From the NCBI GenBank assembly GCA_004563405.1, contig SFTH01000012.1:1-64000 (forward strand): a stretch of 64,000 nt of DNA, given 5' to 3'. A program made the translations under genes and the position numbers. The notes under the pieces are model-generated. The model searched no databases, was not told the origin of the DNA, and was given only the letters and a program-made list of their open reading frames with translations. Positions 28,428 through 36,087 of the stretch are shown one piece after another. Each line of letters opens with the position of its first letter. Within the stretch, counting starts at the first letter, position 1. Source of the DNA: a bacterium. GTDB taxonomy: Bacteria; Bacillota; Clostridia; Christensenellales; Aristaeellaceae.

Positions 28428-28915
28428 GGCGTCACCTTCAATCTGAGATCCTCTTCGCTCTCGTCCATCACCACGCCCTGATCCTTGTACTTGCGCAGCA
28501 CAAAGTGGGTGGCGGTGGAGATCACATGCTCGATGGTGGACAGCTTTTCTGCCACAAACAGCGCCAGCTGGCGCATGGTGCGGGCCTTCATGTTGACCAG
28601 CAGATCGTAGCCGCCGGACATCAGATAGACGCTGGAAACCTCGTCGAAGCGGTAAATCTGCTCCGCGATGGCCTCGAAGCCCTCGCCCCGCTGGGGCGTG
28701 ACGCGCACCTCGATCATGGCCTCCACCTGCTCCACGTCCACCTTCTCCCAGTTGATCAGCGCGGGATACTTCAGAATGACGCGCTGGCGCTCCAGCCGCG
28801 CGACGGTATCGGCGATCTGCGCCTCGGTCGCGCCCAGCATCACCGCGATCTGGGAAATCGGCGTGCGCGCGTCCTCGGTCAGAATGTCCAGAATGTTCAT
28901 TTCCAGCTTGTCCAT
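28424..28915 (-). CDS. Lrp/AsnC-family transcriptional regulator
   Basis: The 163-residue protein has an N-terminal HTH (LEMNILDILTEDARTPISQIA..GATEAQIADTVARLE) and a C-terminal RAM/ACT-like effector domain (VEQVEAMIEVRVTP, VSSVYLMSGGYDLLVNMKA). Such regulators sense an amino acid and often control a neighbouring amino-acid gene. ATG 28915 follows GGAGGG. It overlaps the aminotransferase start and probably regulates that operon. Confidence 0.9.
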   Translation of the reverse strand: MDKLEMNILDILTEDARTPISQIAVMLGATEAQIADTVARLERQRVILKYPALINWEKVDVEQVEAMIEVRVTPQRGEGFEAIAEQIYRFDEVSSVYLMSGGYDLLVNMKARTMRQLALFVAEKLSTIEHVISTATHFVLRKYKDQGVVMDESEEDLRLKVTP

Positions 28916-28938
28916 TGAAATCCCTCCGTTTCGTCGTC

Positions 28939-29295
28939 TTAAAAGAACCCGGTGGCGTCGAACGCGCCCTCGATGTGCCGGAGCTCCCCCGGCAGAATCT
29001 CGATCACGTCGAAGCGCACCCGCGCGTCCTCCAGGCCGTTCTCCTGCATATACAGGGCGGCGACCTGAACGATGCGCCGCTGTTTTTCCGCGTTCACCGC
29101 CTCCGCCGGGCGGCCGCAGCGCAGGCTGCCCCGGCGCTTGACCTCCACAAAGGCGATCAGCCCCCGCCGCCGGGCGATCACGTCGATCTCCCCCGGCCCC
29201 CGGCGGAAGTTGCGCTCCAGAATCTCCCAGCCCCGCCGCTGGAGATGCGCGCAGGCCGCCTGCTCGCCCTCGGTTCCGTAGGCGCGGCGGTTCAC
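28939..29295 (-). CDS. yraN: YraN-family (UPF0102) predicted endonuclease-fold protein
   Basis: The 118-residue protein fits UPF0102: GTEGEQAACAHLQRRGWEILERNFR, then GEIDVIARRRGLIAFVEVKRR (the D...E-V-K of the PD-(D/E)XK fold) and AVNAEKQRRIVQ. The role is unknown but possibly in DNA processing. It sits between rnhB, with a four-base overlap, and the Lrp gene, a common arrangement. Confidence 0.9.
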   Translation of the reverse strand: MNRRAYGTEGEQAACAHLQRRGWEILERNFRRGPGEIDVIARRRGLIAFVEVKRRGSLRCGRPAEAVNAEKQRRIVQVAALYMQENGLEDARVRFDVIEILPGELRHIEGAFDATGFF

Positions 29296-29936
29296 TTTTC
29301 TTCCCCCACAAAGTTCCGGATGAAGCTTCTGCGGTGCTCGGGACAGGGACCGTACTTCTTCAGCGCGGCGATGTGCTCCGCCGTGCCGTAGCCCTTGTTC
29401 CGCGCGAAGCCATACATGGGATACTTCTCGTCCAGAGCGATCATGTAGCGGTCTCGGGCGACCTTGGCCACGATGGAGGCCGCGCCGATCATGTAGCTCA
29501 GCGCGTCGCCGTGCACGATGGGCCGCGCCTCGCCCGGCAGATGCAGGCCCTCGACCGCGTCCACCAGAAACACCCCCGAAAAGCCCGCCGCGCAGGTCTC
29601 CATGGCCCGCTTCGTGGCGTTCAGGATGTTGATCTCATCAATCAGCTCCGGCGGAAGAAAGCAGGTTTCGCAGTAGTCCGCCGCCTCCAGAAGCGAATCG
29701 TACAGCGCCTCCCTGCGCTTCTCCGAAAGCTTCTTGGAGTCGTCCACGCCCGGCACCAGTCTGTTCTCGGGGATGGACACGCAGGCGGTGACCACCGGGC
29801 CCGCCAGCGGACCGCGGCCCACCTCGTCAATGCCCGCGACGCAGCAGCCCTCGGCCCAGAGCGTCCGCTCAATCTGCGTCAGCCGCGCGAGCTTCTCCTC
29901 CGGCGTCTCCCGCACGCGCTTTCCTCTCTCCGCCAT
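29292..29936 (-). CDS. rnhB: Ribonuclease HII
   Basis: The 214-residue enzyme cuts RNA at RNA-DNA junctions, removing misincorporated ribonucleotides. GIDEVGRGPLAGPVVTA holds the first Asp-Glu pair. DSKKLSEKRR and the later HGDALSYMIGAASIVAKVARD supply the rest of the family pattern. ATG 29936 lies three bases after the rbgA stop and its own 3' end overlaps yraN, so the three genes are coupled. Confidence 0.95.
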   Translation of the reverse strand: MAERGKRVRETPEEKLARLTQIERTLWAEGCCVAGIDEVGRGPLAGPVVTACVSIPENRLVPGVDDSKKLSEKRREALYDSLLEAADYCETCFLPPELIDEINILNATKRAMETCAAGFSGVFLVDAVEGLHLPGEARPIVHGDALSYMIGAASIVAKVARDRYMIALDEKYPMYGFARNKGYGTAEHIAALKKYGPCPEHRRSFIRNFVGEEK

Positions 29937-29939
29937 CGC

Positions 29940-30803
29940 TCACGCGCCTCCCTGCCCGTCGAGGGGCTCAATGGTGATCCTTCCGGCCTTGCCCCCGCGG
30001 AATTCGTCCAGGATCAGCGCCGCAGCGCGGTCGCAGTCGGGCCGCCCGCCGGAGATCAGCCAGCCGCGGCCGCGACAGGCGGCCTCCAGCGCCAGCTGGG
30101 GCTCCGCATAGAGCTCTTCCTCGGGCAGCTTGAAGCGCGCGCGCACCGGCGCGGGGCGCAGGGCGAGCAGGTGCATCAGCAGCGAGCCCGCCAGCTCCTC
30201 GGTGTCCATGATCTGATCCCGGATGGAGCCCAGATAGGCCAGCAGCCGCGCGCCGTCCTGGTCGTCCATCCGGGGCGGCAGCATGCCGGGGGTGTCCAGC
30301 AGCTCCAGATACGGCCCGATCTTCACCCACTGGTTGGAGCGGGTCACGCCCGGCCGGTCGGAGGCCCTGGCGATGCCAGAGCCGTGCAGGCGGTTGATGA
30401 AGGTGGACTTGCCCACGTTCGGAATTCCGATGACCATCAGCCGCACGGTCTTTTTGATGCCCCGGGCGGCGGCGCGCTCCACGGCGGGGCGGGTGGCCTC
30501 CCCGATGCGGGCGAGGATCTCCTTGGTCTTGCCGCCGTTGGAGTTGAAGCGCAGGGCCGTCAGCCCCCGGGCGCGGAAGTGGGAAATCCAGCGGGCGGTC
30601 TCCGCGTCGTCGGCCAGGTCGGCCTTGTTGAGCACCAGTATGCGCGCCTTGCCCCGGGTCAGCTTTTCCAGGTCGGGATTGCGGGTGGCCAGGGGCGCGC
30701 GGGCGTCGCAGAGCTCGATGACGGCGTCCACCGCGCGCAGCTGATCCTGTAGGAGCCTGCGGGATTTGGCCATGTGGCCGGGGTACCAGTTGATCTGGGG
30801 CAT
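29940..30803 (-). CDS. rbgA: Ribosome biogenesis GTPase YlqF/RbgA
   Basis: The 287-residue GTPase acts late in 50S assembly. It is circularly permuted: G4 (VLNKADL) precedes G1 (GIPNVGKSTFINRL) and G3 (DTPGMLPP). The N-terminal INWYPGHMAKSRR is the family hallmark. ATG 30803 has AGGAGAG upstream; the frame continues to 30899 without a start signal. It lies downstream of rplS beyond a terminator, the usual rplS-rbgA-rnhB order. Confidence 0.95.
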   Translation of the reverse strand: MPQINWYPGHMAKSRRLLQDQLRAVDAVIELCDARAPLATRNPDLEKLTRGKARILVLNKADLADDAETARWISHFRARGLTALRFNSNGGKTKEILARIGEATRPAVERAAARGIKKTVRLMVIGIPNVGKSTFINRLHGSGIARASDRPGVTRSNQWVKIGPYLELLDTPGMLPPRMDDQDGARLLAYLGSIRDQIMDTEELAGSLLMHLLALRPAPVRARFKLPEEELYAEPQLALEAACRGRGWLISGGRPDCDRAAALILDEFRGGKAGRITIEPLDGQGGA

Positions 30804-30834
30804 GGGCGTTCTCTCCTGCTCATTTGGGATAAAC

Positions 30835-30868
30835 CCGCAAAGGCCTTCCCCTCCGGGCGCCTTTGCGG
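30835..30868 (-). other. 10-bp hairpin in the rbgA leader
   Basis: CCGCAAAGGC and GCCTTTGCGG pair around 14 bases, 30 bases upstream of the rbgA start. No T run follows, so it may be an RNA-processing or stability element. Confidence 0.45.
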
Positions 30869-30881
30869 GAGCTTGACGAAT

Positions 30882-30914
30882 AGAAAAAACGAGAACCACT
30901 TTGAGCGGTTCTCG
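30882..30914 (-). terminator. Intrinsic terminator of rplS
   Basis: On the minus strand CGAGAACC pairs with GGTTCTCG around nine bases, followed by a run of six T. Some readthrough into rbgA is expected. Confidence 0.85.
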
Positions 30915-30929
30915 ATTCCGGTCCGGAAA

Positions 30930-31274
30930 TCAGGTTCTCTCCTTGACCTTGGCAGCCTTGCCGCTGAGCTTGCGCAGATAGTACAGCTTCGCGCGGCGAA
31001 CCTTACCACGACGGACAACCGTGATGCTGTCCACGCGGGGGCTGTGCAGCGGGAACGTGCGCTCAACGCCGACGCCGTAGGAAGTGCGGCGGACGGTGAA
31101 GGTCTCGCGCACGGAGCCGTTGCGGCGGGCAATCACGACGCCCTCGAACGCCTGCAGGCGCTCACGGGAGCCTTCAACAACCTTGACCTGAACGCGAACG
31201 GTGTCGCCGACCGCGAAGGCGGGGATGTCTTTCTTGAGCTGGGCGCTCTCGATGGAACGGATGATCTCATTCAT
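30930..31274 (-). CDS. rplS: 50S ribosomal protein L19
   Basis: The 114-residue protein lies at the 30S-50S interface. [41 protein letters not shown] and [14 protein letters not shown] are the L19 signature. ATG 31274 is preceded by GAGGAGGAAA; an upstream frame to 31304 overlaps that site. It has its own extended -10 promoter and leader, apart from rimM-trmD. Confidence 0.97.
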   Translation of the reverse strand: MNEIIRSIESAQLKKDIPAFAVGDTVRVQVKVVEGSRERLQAFEGVVIARRNGSVRETFTVRRTSYGVGVERTFPLHSPRVDSITVVRRGKVRRAKLYYLRKLSGKAAKVKERT

Positions 31275-31345
31275 TGGGAATTTCCTCCTCACAAGGACGT
31301 TCATAACCTGTGCAAGGCAGAGGACCGTCCGATATCACAAAATCC
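31275..31345 (-). ncRNA. Candidate ribosomal protein L19 leader
   Basis: The short 5' leader of rplS can fold with GGACG pairing to CGTCC around a stem-like CTGCCTTGCACAG segment, right before the ribosome site. L19 leaders of this size are known in Bacillota. Assignment to that family is by position and fold only. Confidence 0.4.
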
Positions 31346-31374
31346 ATTATACCAGAAATCCACCGCGCCGTAAA
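31346..31374 (-). promoter_or_regulatory. Promoter of rplS
   Basis: On the minus strand TTTACG, 17 bases, then TGGTATAAT: an extended -10 with a fair -35. Confidence 0.7.
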
Positions 31375-31386
31375 GCGGTTTTTCTG

Positions 31387-32523
31387 TTAAAATGCCGTGG
31401 CATCGACGTCCAGAAAGTACATTTCGCCCTTGCCCATCGCCGCCGTCCACCTTCCGTCCGCGGCGGAGAGCACCGCGCCCCGGTGCAGGCCGGAGAGCGC
31501 TTCGCAGTTCTCCACGTCGAAGCCTACGCCCTCCCGGTCGAGGTAAAGCTCCGCCGCGCCGCGCACCTCCGCGAGCGCCGCCTTCGCCGCCTCGCCCCGC
31601 AGACAGGGCGCCATTCCCGCCTCAAAGGCCTGGTAGAGATAGCCCACATGCCCCCGGCCGCTGACGCACCTCTTGCGGGCGGTCCGGCGGCTCTCCGCGG
31701 GCACAAAGCGCTCAATCCACGCCCGCGCATAGCCCCGCTCGCGGAACATCTCCATCCGCGCCGCGCGCACGCCCGACGCGGCCAGCTCCGTGAGCATGCT
31801 TTCAGCCAGTTCGATCCTGTGCAGCGTCTCCCGGTCGCCTTCATCGAGGGGCGCGGACTCCAATAGCTCCGGCCGGCGCGCCCGGGTGATTTCCAGGCTC
31901 TGCCGCCGCCGCCAGGCCGCGATGTCCGCGTGCACGCCGTTCAGCAGCACCTCCGGCGCCTTCAGTCCCCTGAACTCCGCCGGGCGGGTGTACTGGGGAT
32001 ACTCCAGCAGCCCCGTGGTGAAGCTCTCGTCCTCGCTGGATTCGCCGCTGCCCAGCACGCCGGGAATCAGCCGCGCCACCGCGTCCACCGCCACAAGCGC
32101 GCCCAGCTCGCCGCCGGTGAGCACATAGTCGCCGATGGACAGCTCCTCGTCGATGCACAGATCCAGCGCCCGCTGGTCCACGCCCTCGTAGTGGCCGCAG
32201 AGAAAGAGCAGGGAGTCACACCTTGCGTACTCCTCTACGATCCTCTGGTTCAGCGTCCGCCCCCGGGGCGAGAGGTAGATCCGGCGCATGCCCGCCTCCT
32301 GATTCGCCTCGATGGCGTCCACTACCGGCTGGGGCAGCATCACCATGCCCGCGCCGCCGCCGAAGGGGTAGTCGTCGGTGTTTCTGTGCCGGTTCCGGGC
32401 GTAGTCCCGGATGTTCACCAGCTCGATCTGAATCAGCCCCGCCTTCACGGCGCGACCCAGTATGCTGGCGGAGAGCACGCTTTCAAACATCTCCGGGAAG
32501 AGGGTCAGGATTTTAATCTTCAT
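31387..32523 (-). CDS. trmD: tRNA (guanine-37-N1)-methyltransferase TrmD with a C-terminal extra domain
   Basis: Residues 1-240 are a complete TrmD SPOUT enzyme that makes m1G37 and prevents frameshifting. KILTLFPEMFESVLSASILGRA, FGGGAGMVM, LCGHYEGVDQRA, IGDYVLTGGELGALV and VPQY-type LLEYPQYTRPAEFRGLKAPEVLLNG (in parts) are seen. The protein is 378 residues, about 130 longer than normal. The extra domain (about 250-378) has RYARAWIERF-like and ARKRCVSGRGHVGYLYQAF, then PCLRGEAAKAAL and a hydrophobic end MYFLDVDA. It recalls small stand-alone DUF4275-type proteins, without certainty. No stop or frameshift separates the parts. It overlaps rimM by 11 bases. Confidence 0.92.
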   Translation of the reverse strand: MKIKILTLFPEMFESVLSASILGRAVKAGLIQIELVNIRDYARNRHRNTDDYPFGGGAGMVMLPQPVVDAIEANQEAGMRRIYLSPRGRTLNQRIVEEYARCDSLLFLCGHYEGVDQRALDLCIDEELSIGDYVLTGGELGALVAVDAVARLIPGVLGSGESSEDESFTTGLLEYPQYTRPAEFRGLKAPEVLLNGVHADIAAWRRRQSLEITRARRPELLESAPLDEGDRETLHRIELAESMLTELAASGVRAARMEMFRERGYARAWIERFVPAESRRTARKRCVSGRGHVGYLYQAFEAGMAPCLRGEAAKAALAEVRGAAELYLDREGVGFDVENCEALSGLHRGAVLSAADGRWTAAMGKGEMYFLDVDATAF

Positions 32524-33037
32524 CGTACACCGCCACCTCGGCCATGCGCGCGCCGGAGAGCAGCATCTCGCCCGCCGCCGGATCCACCCGCAGCACCACG
32601 GACTTCAGCGCCGGCACCAGCACCTCGCCCTTCGCCCCGGAGAAGACGTACACGTCATTTCCGCCGGGCTGGAGCACATCCTTCAGCGTGCCGATCTCCG
32701 CGCCAGCGTCCGTCACGCCCCGCAGGCCGATCAGATCGCAGATGAAGGTGGAATCCGCGTCCAGCTCCACCGCGTGGGCCCGGTCGATGTAGAGCGCCCG
32801 CCCGCGATACTTCTCCGCATCGTCCCGGGTCTCCACGCCCTCCATGCGGAAGAACACCGCGTCCGCGCCCGCGCGGCGCACGCGGATCTGCACCGGGCGA
32901 TAGTCCTCGCCCTCCTTCAGAAAGGCGCGCTCCAGATTCTCAAACCGCCCGGGGTCGCAGGTCACGGGCCGCAGCTTCAGCTCCCCGCGCACGCCCTGGG
33001 GCTTGGTGATTTCACCGATCATCAGATACGCCTGCAT
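32513..33037 (-). CDS. rimM: 16S rRNA processing protein RimM
   Basis: The 174-residue protein assists 30S head assembly. The N-terminal barrel has LMIGEITKPQGVRGELKLRPVT. The PRC-barrel half has DLIGLRGVTDAGAEIGTLKDVLQPGGNDVYVF and VPALKSVVLRVD (in parts). It starts at ATG 33037 behind GGAG. It is first in rimM-trmD; rpsP and ffh, which often come before it, are absent here and replaced by a divergent transporter. Confidence 0.94.
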   Translation of the reverse strand: MQAYLMIGEITKPQGVRGELKLRPVTCDPGRFENLERAFLKEGEDYRPVQIRVRRAGADAVFFRMEGVETRDDAEKYRGRALYIDRAHAVELDADSTFICDLIGLRGVTDAGAEIGTLKDVLQPGGNDVYVFSGAKGEVLVPALKSVVLRVDPAAGEMLLSGARMAEVAVYDED

Positions 33038-33075
33038 CTCTTCTCCTCCAAATTGCCGCAGTAAAATGTAATTCC

Positions 33076-33105
33076 ATTATACCGCCATTGCCCGCGCGCG
33101 CACAA
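33076..33105 (-). promoter_or_regulatory. Putative promoter of rimM-trmD
   Basis: On the minus strand TTGTGC, 18 bases, TATAAT, about 40 bases upstream of rimM. Confidence 0.5.
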
Positions 33106-33248
33106 GCACCGCAATGAAAAAACCCACATTTTCGCTTCCAAAATTTCTTCGGTTTTCGGAAAATTATATTAACTTTGGCACTGGTCTCTGTATAATATGT
33201 GCGAATATCGGCCGCCAATCCCGGCCGGAGAGATGAGGAGAAATACGC

Positions 33249-34250
33249 ATGAAAAAGGTTCTCGCCCTGATTCTCGCCGTCGCAATGCTGATTGCCGTCA
33301 GCTGCGCCGTCGCGGAGACCGTCAACACCAAGGAAACCATTCAGGTCGGCGTCGTTCAGCTCGTGGACATGGCCGACTCCGACAACGCCTATGACGGCAT
33401 GCTGGCCACCATCGAAGCGGCCGGCCTGGCCGACAAGATCCTCGTGGAGCGCCAGAGCGCCGCGGGCGACGCCGGCACCATGACCACCATCATCCAGGGC
33501 TTCGTGGACGGCGGCTACGATCTGGTCGTTCCGGTTCTGACCCCGCCGGCCCAGGCGGCTGTAAACATCTGCGGCGGCGAGATTCCGATCATCTTCATGT
33601 CCGTCGTGGATCCGGTCTACTCCAAGATCGTGCCCGACTGGGACAGCGTGGACCCGAACTACCTGGCCACCGGCACCTCCAACACCATCCCGGCCGACCT
33701 CATGATCGAGACCGCCAATGACATCACTCCCATCGCGGAAGGCGAAAAGATCTGCATTATGTACAACACCAGCCAGAACAACGCCCAGTGCACCATGGAG
33801 GCGGCCACGGCATACTGCGATTCCATGGGCTACGCCTACGACGTGGTGGGCTACACCGACGTTCCGGATTCCATCACCCAGGCCAACGCGCTGAACCCCG
33901 ACGACTACGCCTACGTTTACGTCGCGCTGGACAGCGTCATCGCCGCCAACTTCAACCAGCTGGGCGAGACCCTGACGGAGATGGGCATCCCGGTCTACGG
34001 CGTTGCGGACGCCATGACCAAGGGCGGCGCGCTCTGCTCCTACGGCGTGGACTACACCATCGTGGGCAACATGACCGGCGAGATGATCGTCGAGTGGTAC
34101 AACGGCACGCCCCTCGAGGAGATGCCCTGCCGCCGCTACAGCGAATTCAATCTGGTCATCAACAGCGACGTTCAGGAGGCCCTGGGCATCGAGCTGCCGG
34201 AGGACTACGCCGCGCAGGCCACCTATGTGACCACCGTCCGTGCAAACTGA
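33249..34250 (+). CDS. ABC transporter substrate-binding protein, PF04392 (TrpX-like) family
   Basis: The 333-residue secreted protein has a signal peptide (MKKVLALILAVAMLIAVSCAVA-ET). Its body is of the TrpX/ABC_sub_bind type: QVGVVQLVDMADSDNAYDGM, PVLTPPAQAAVN, IPIIFMSVVDPV, KICIMYNTSQNNAQ and ANFNQLGETLTEMGIPVYG. This family is tied to aromatic or other amino-acid uptake, tryptophan in streptococci. A TATAAT box lies at 33191-33196. It heads an SBP-permease-ATPase cassette in which the permease is broken. Confidence 0.88.
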   Translation: MKKVLALILAVAMLIAVSCAVAETVNTKETIQVGVVQLVDMADSDNAYDGMLATIEAAGLADKILVERQSAAGDAGTMTTIIQGFVDGGYDLVVPVLTPPAQAAVNICGGEIPIIFMSVVDPVYSKIVPDWDSVDPNYLATGTSNTIPADLMIETANDITPIAEGEKICIMYNTSQNNAQCTMEAATAYCDSMGYAYDVVGYTDVPDSITQANALNPDDYAYVYVALDSVIAANFNQLGETLTEMGIPVYGVADAMTKGGALCSYGVDYTIVGNMTGEMIVEWYNGTPLEEMPCRRYSEFNLVINSDVQEALGIELPEDYAAQATYVTTVRAN

Positions 34251-34259
34251 CGCACGCAG

Positions 34260-34290
34260 ATGTGCGGGGAGCCTGCTCCCCGCACATTTC
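34260..34290 (+). terminator. Perfect 13-bp hairpin after the substrate-binding protein gene
   Basis: ATGTGCGGGGAGC pairs with GCTCCCCGCACAT around a two-base loop, ten bases after the stop. Only TTCC follows, so partial termination or RNA protection is likely. Confidence 0.65.
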
Positions 34291-34448
34291 CGATTCCCGA
34301 AATATTTGCAGCCATCCGAATGGGGCTGCGGGGGCCGCTGGGCGAGGAACGCACAGCGGCGTTCTGCTGAAAAATCGCAAACGGACGCTGCGCGGGTCGG
34401 CGACATTGTAAATGGCGCCGACATTCTCAATACGGAGGAAAGAACCAC

Positions 34449-34628
34449 ATGACCAACCAAATCCTGGGCGCGCTGGAGCTGGGCCTCGTCTACGGCCTGA
34501 TGGTGCTCGGCGTGTTCATCATCGCCATTGCGCTGTCGGTCAAGCCGGTGCGCAGCTGGCTGAACGAGCGGAAGAACCGGCAGCGCCGGATGCGCGAGGC
34601 CGCGAAGGGAGGTGCGCAGGATGCTTGA
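34449..34628 (+). pseudogene. ABC permease with a large in-frame internal deletion (59 codons left)
   Basis: GGAGG precedes ATG 34449. The frame reads ILGALELGLVYGLMVLGVF, the first helix of the PF02653-type permease expected between these two genes. It then passes directly into IAIALSVKPVRSW and the basic tail NERKNRQRRMREAA, which look like the last helix and C-terminal end of the same protein. Normal permeases have about 290 residues, so some 230 codons seem to be lost without breaking the frame. The stop overlaps the ATPase start. The product cannot form a channel. It may be a real deletion or an assembly collapse. Confidence 0.65.
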
Positions 34629-35412
34629 CATCCGCAACATCCACAAGACCTTCGCGCCCGGCACGGTGAACGAGAAACGCGTGCTCAAGGGCCTGTCGCT
34701 GCACATGGAAAACGGCGACTTCGCCACCTTCATCGGCTCCAACGGCGCGGGCAAGACCACGCTGTTCAACGCCATCGCCGGAACCTTCCTCACCGACGAG
34801 GGGCAGATTTTCATCGGCGGTGAGGACATGACCTTCAAGCCCGAGACCTACCGCGCGCGGGTCATCGGCCGCATCTTCCAGGACACGATGATGGGCACCG
34901 CGCCCAACATGACCATCGAGCAGAACCTGGCCATCGCCTACGCCAGCACCAAGAAGGGCCTGCGCCCGGCCATCACCCGCGCCGACCGCGCCTTCTTCCG
35001 GGAGACGCTCTCGCGCCTGAACATGGGTCTGGAGGACCGGATGAAGACGAAGATGGGCCTGCTCTCCGGCGGCCAGCGACAGGCGATCACGCTGCTGATG
35101 GCGGTCATCGTCACGCCGGACATCCTGCTGCTGGATGAGCACACCGCCGCGCTGGATCCGCTGACGGCGGAGAAGGTGCTGGGCATCACCCGGGAGATCG
35201 TCGCCGAAAAGCACATCACCACGCTGATGATCACCCACAACATCGCCTCGGCGCTGGAGCTGGGCAACCGCACGCTGATGATGGACGACGGTCAGATCGT
35301 ACTGGATCTCTCCGGCGAGGAGCGCGCCAGCTTGAGCGTGGAGGGACTTCTGCAAAAGTACCGCGAGGTCAAGGGCAAGATGCTGGACAACGACCGCATC
35401 CTGCTGTCCTGA
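34621..35412 (+). CDS. ABC transporter ATPase of the TrpX-like cassette
   Basis: The 263-residue ATPase has Walker A GSNGAGKTTLFNAI, Q-loop IGRIFQDTMMG, signature LLSGGQRQAITLLMAV, Walker B DILLLDEHTAALDP and switch His in MITHN. This is the pattern of ATPases paired with PF04392 binding proteins. ATG 34621 lies behind GGGAGGTG; the frame reaches back to 34612. It is intact although the permease before it is not, so it may serve another permease. Confidence 0.9.
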   Translation: MLDIRNIHKTFAPGTVNEKRVLKGLSLHMENGDFATFIGSNGAGKTTLFNAIAGTFLTDEGQIFIGGEDMTFKPETYRARVIGRIFQDTMMGTAPNMTIEQNLAIAYASTKKGLRPAITRADRAFFRETLSRLNMGLEDRMKTKMGLLSGGQRQAITLLMAVIVTPDILLLDEHTAALDPLTAEKVLGITREIVAEKHITTLMITHNIASALELGNRTLMMDDGQIVLDLSGEERASLSVEGLLQKYREVKGKMLDNDRILLS

Positions 35413-35437
35413 TCCCGGAATCATACGGAGGAAAAAC

Positions 35438-35767
35438 ATGATCATTGACTTCAGTTCCATACCGGAAACCGTACTTACCCACTTCAAGGGCGGCGAGGGC
35501 AGCACCGCCGCGCACATGTTCGCCGATTCCGGCTGCCGCATCATGCGCGGCCGCCTGGAGCGCGGCGCGAGCATCGGCCTGCACCCCCACGAGGACAGCT
35601 GTGAGATCGTCTACTGCTTCTCCGGCAGCGCGAAGGTGATCTATGACGGCGGGGAGGAGCGCCTCAGCGCCGGCGAAGCCCACTACTGCCCGAAGGGCCA
35701 CAGCCACACGGTGATCAACGACGGCGAGGCGGAGATGCAGTTCCTGGCCATCGTGCCCCGGCAGTAA
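35438..35767 (+). CDS. Small cupin-domain protein
   Basis: The 109-residue single-domain cupin has both motifs: G-x-x-x-x-x-H-x-H-x-x-x-x-E as ASIGLHPHEDSCEIVYCFSG, and the second as AGEAHYCPKGHSHTVIND. The histidines and glutamate suit a bound metal. Such proteins may be sugar or amino-acid related enzymes or sensors; none can be chosen. GGAGGAAAAAC precedes ATG 35438. It follows the ATPase by 25 bases and is probably the last gene of that operon, before copy D of the twin-hairpin element. Confidence 0.88.
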   Translation: MIIDFSSIPETVLTHFKGGEGSTAAHMFADSGCRIMRGRLERGASIGLHPHEDSCEIVYCFSGSAKVIYDGGEERLSAGEAHYCPKGHSHTVINDGEAEMQFLAIVPRQ

Positions 35768-35966
35768 CCGGCGAGCCGGCAGGCTGGGCCTGCAGCCATA
35801 TCGCTGTGCGGTTTGGGCCACGAACCTCTGCCCCCACTGATTCAAGGGGCAGAGGTTCTTCGTTTCTTTCCTGTTTGTAGGTTTGCTGTGACCCCGAAAT
35901 TCAGTCCGGCAGGAATGGACTGAATTTCTTATGTCTGGTTTTGAAGCAGGCGGGCCTGCAGTCATA
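35768..35966 (+). repeat. Twin-hairpin dispersed element, copy D (downstream of the cupin gene)
   Basis: Hairpin 1 has arms GAACCTCTGCCCC (35822-35834) and GGGGCAGAGGTTC (35846-35858) with loop CACTGATTCAA, then TTCGTTTCTTTC. Hairpin 2 has arms GAAATTCAGTCC (35896-35907) and GGACTGAATTTC (35917-35928) with loop GGCAGGAAT. Both loops are identical to copy B, but the stems differ at several positions in both arms. The element is bracketed by imperfect direct repeats, GCAGGCTGGGCCTGCAGCC (from 35779) and GCAGGCGGGCCTGCAGTC (from 35946), each a small palindrome. Confidence 0.85.
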
Positions 35967-36034
35967 ACCCAGATCCCCGATGCCCGTGAAAACCCTCTTT
36001 TTGCGCGAAACGGCCGGGTTTAACGCTCTGTGCG

Positions 36035-36063
36035 TTGAATTCGGCGCTTGCATCCACTACAAT
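36035..36063 (+). promoter_or_regulatory. Promoter of the ACT-UPF0210 operon
   Basis: TTGAAT (36035-36040), 17 bases, TACAAT (36058-36063), 25 bases before the ACT gene. Confidence 0.7.
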
Positions 36064-36087
36064 AGGCCGTAAGTGAGGTGTATAAAT

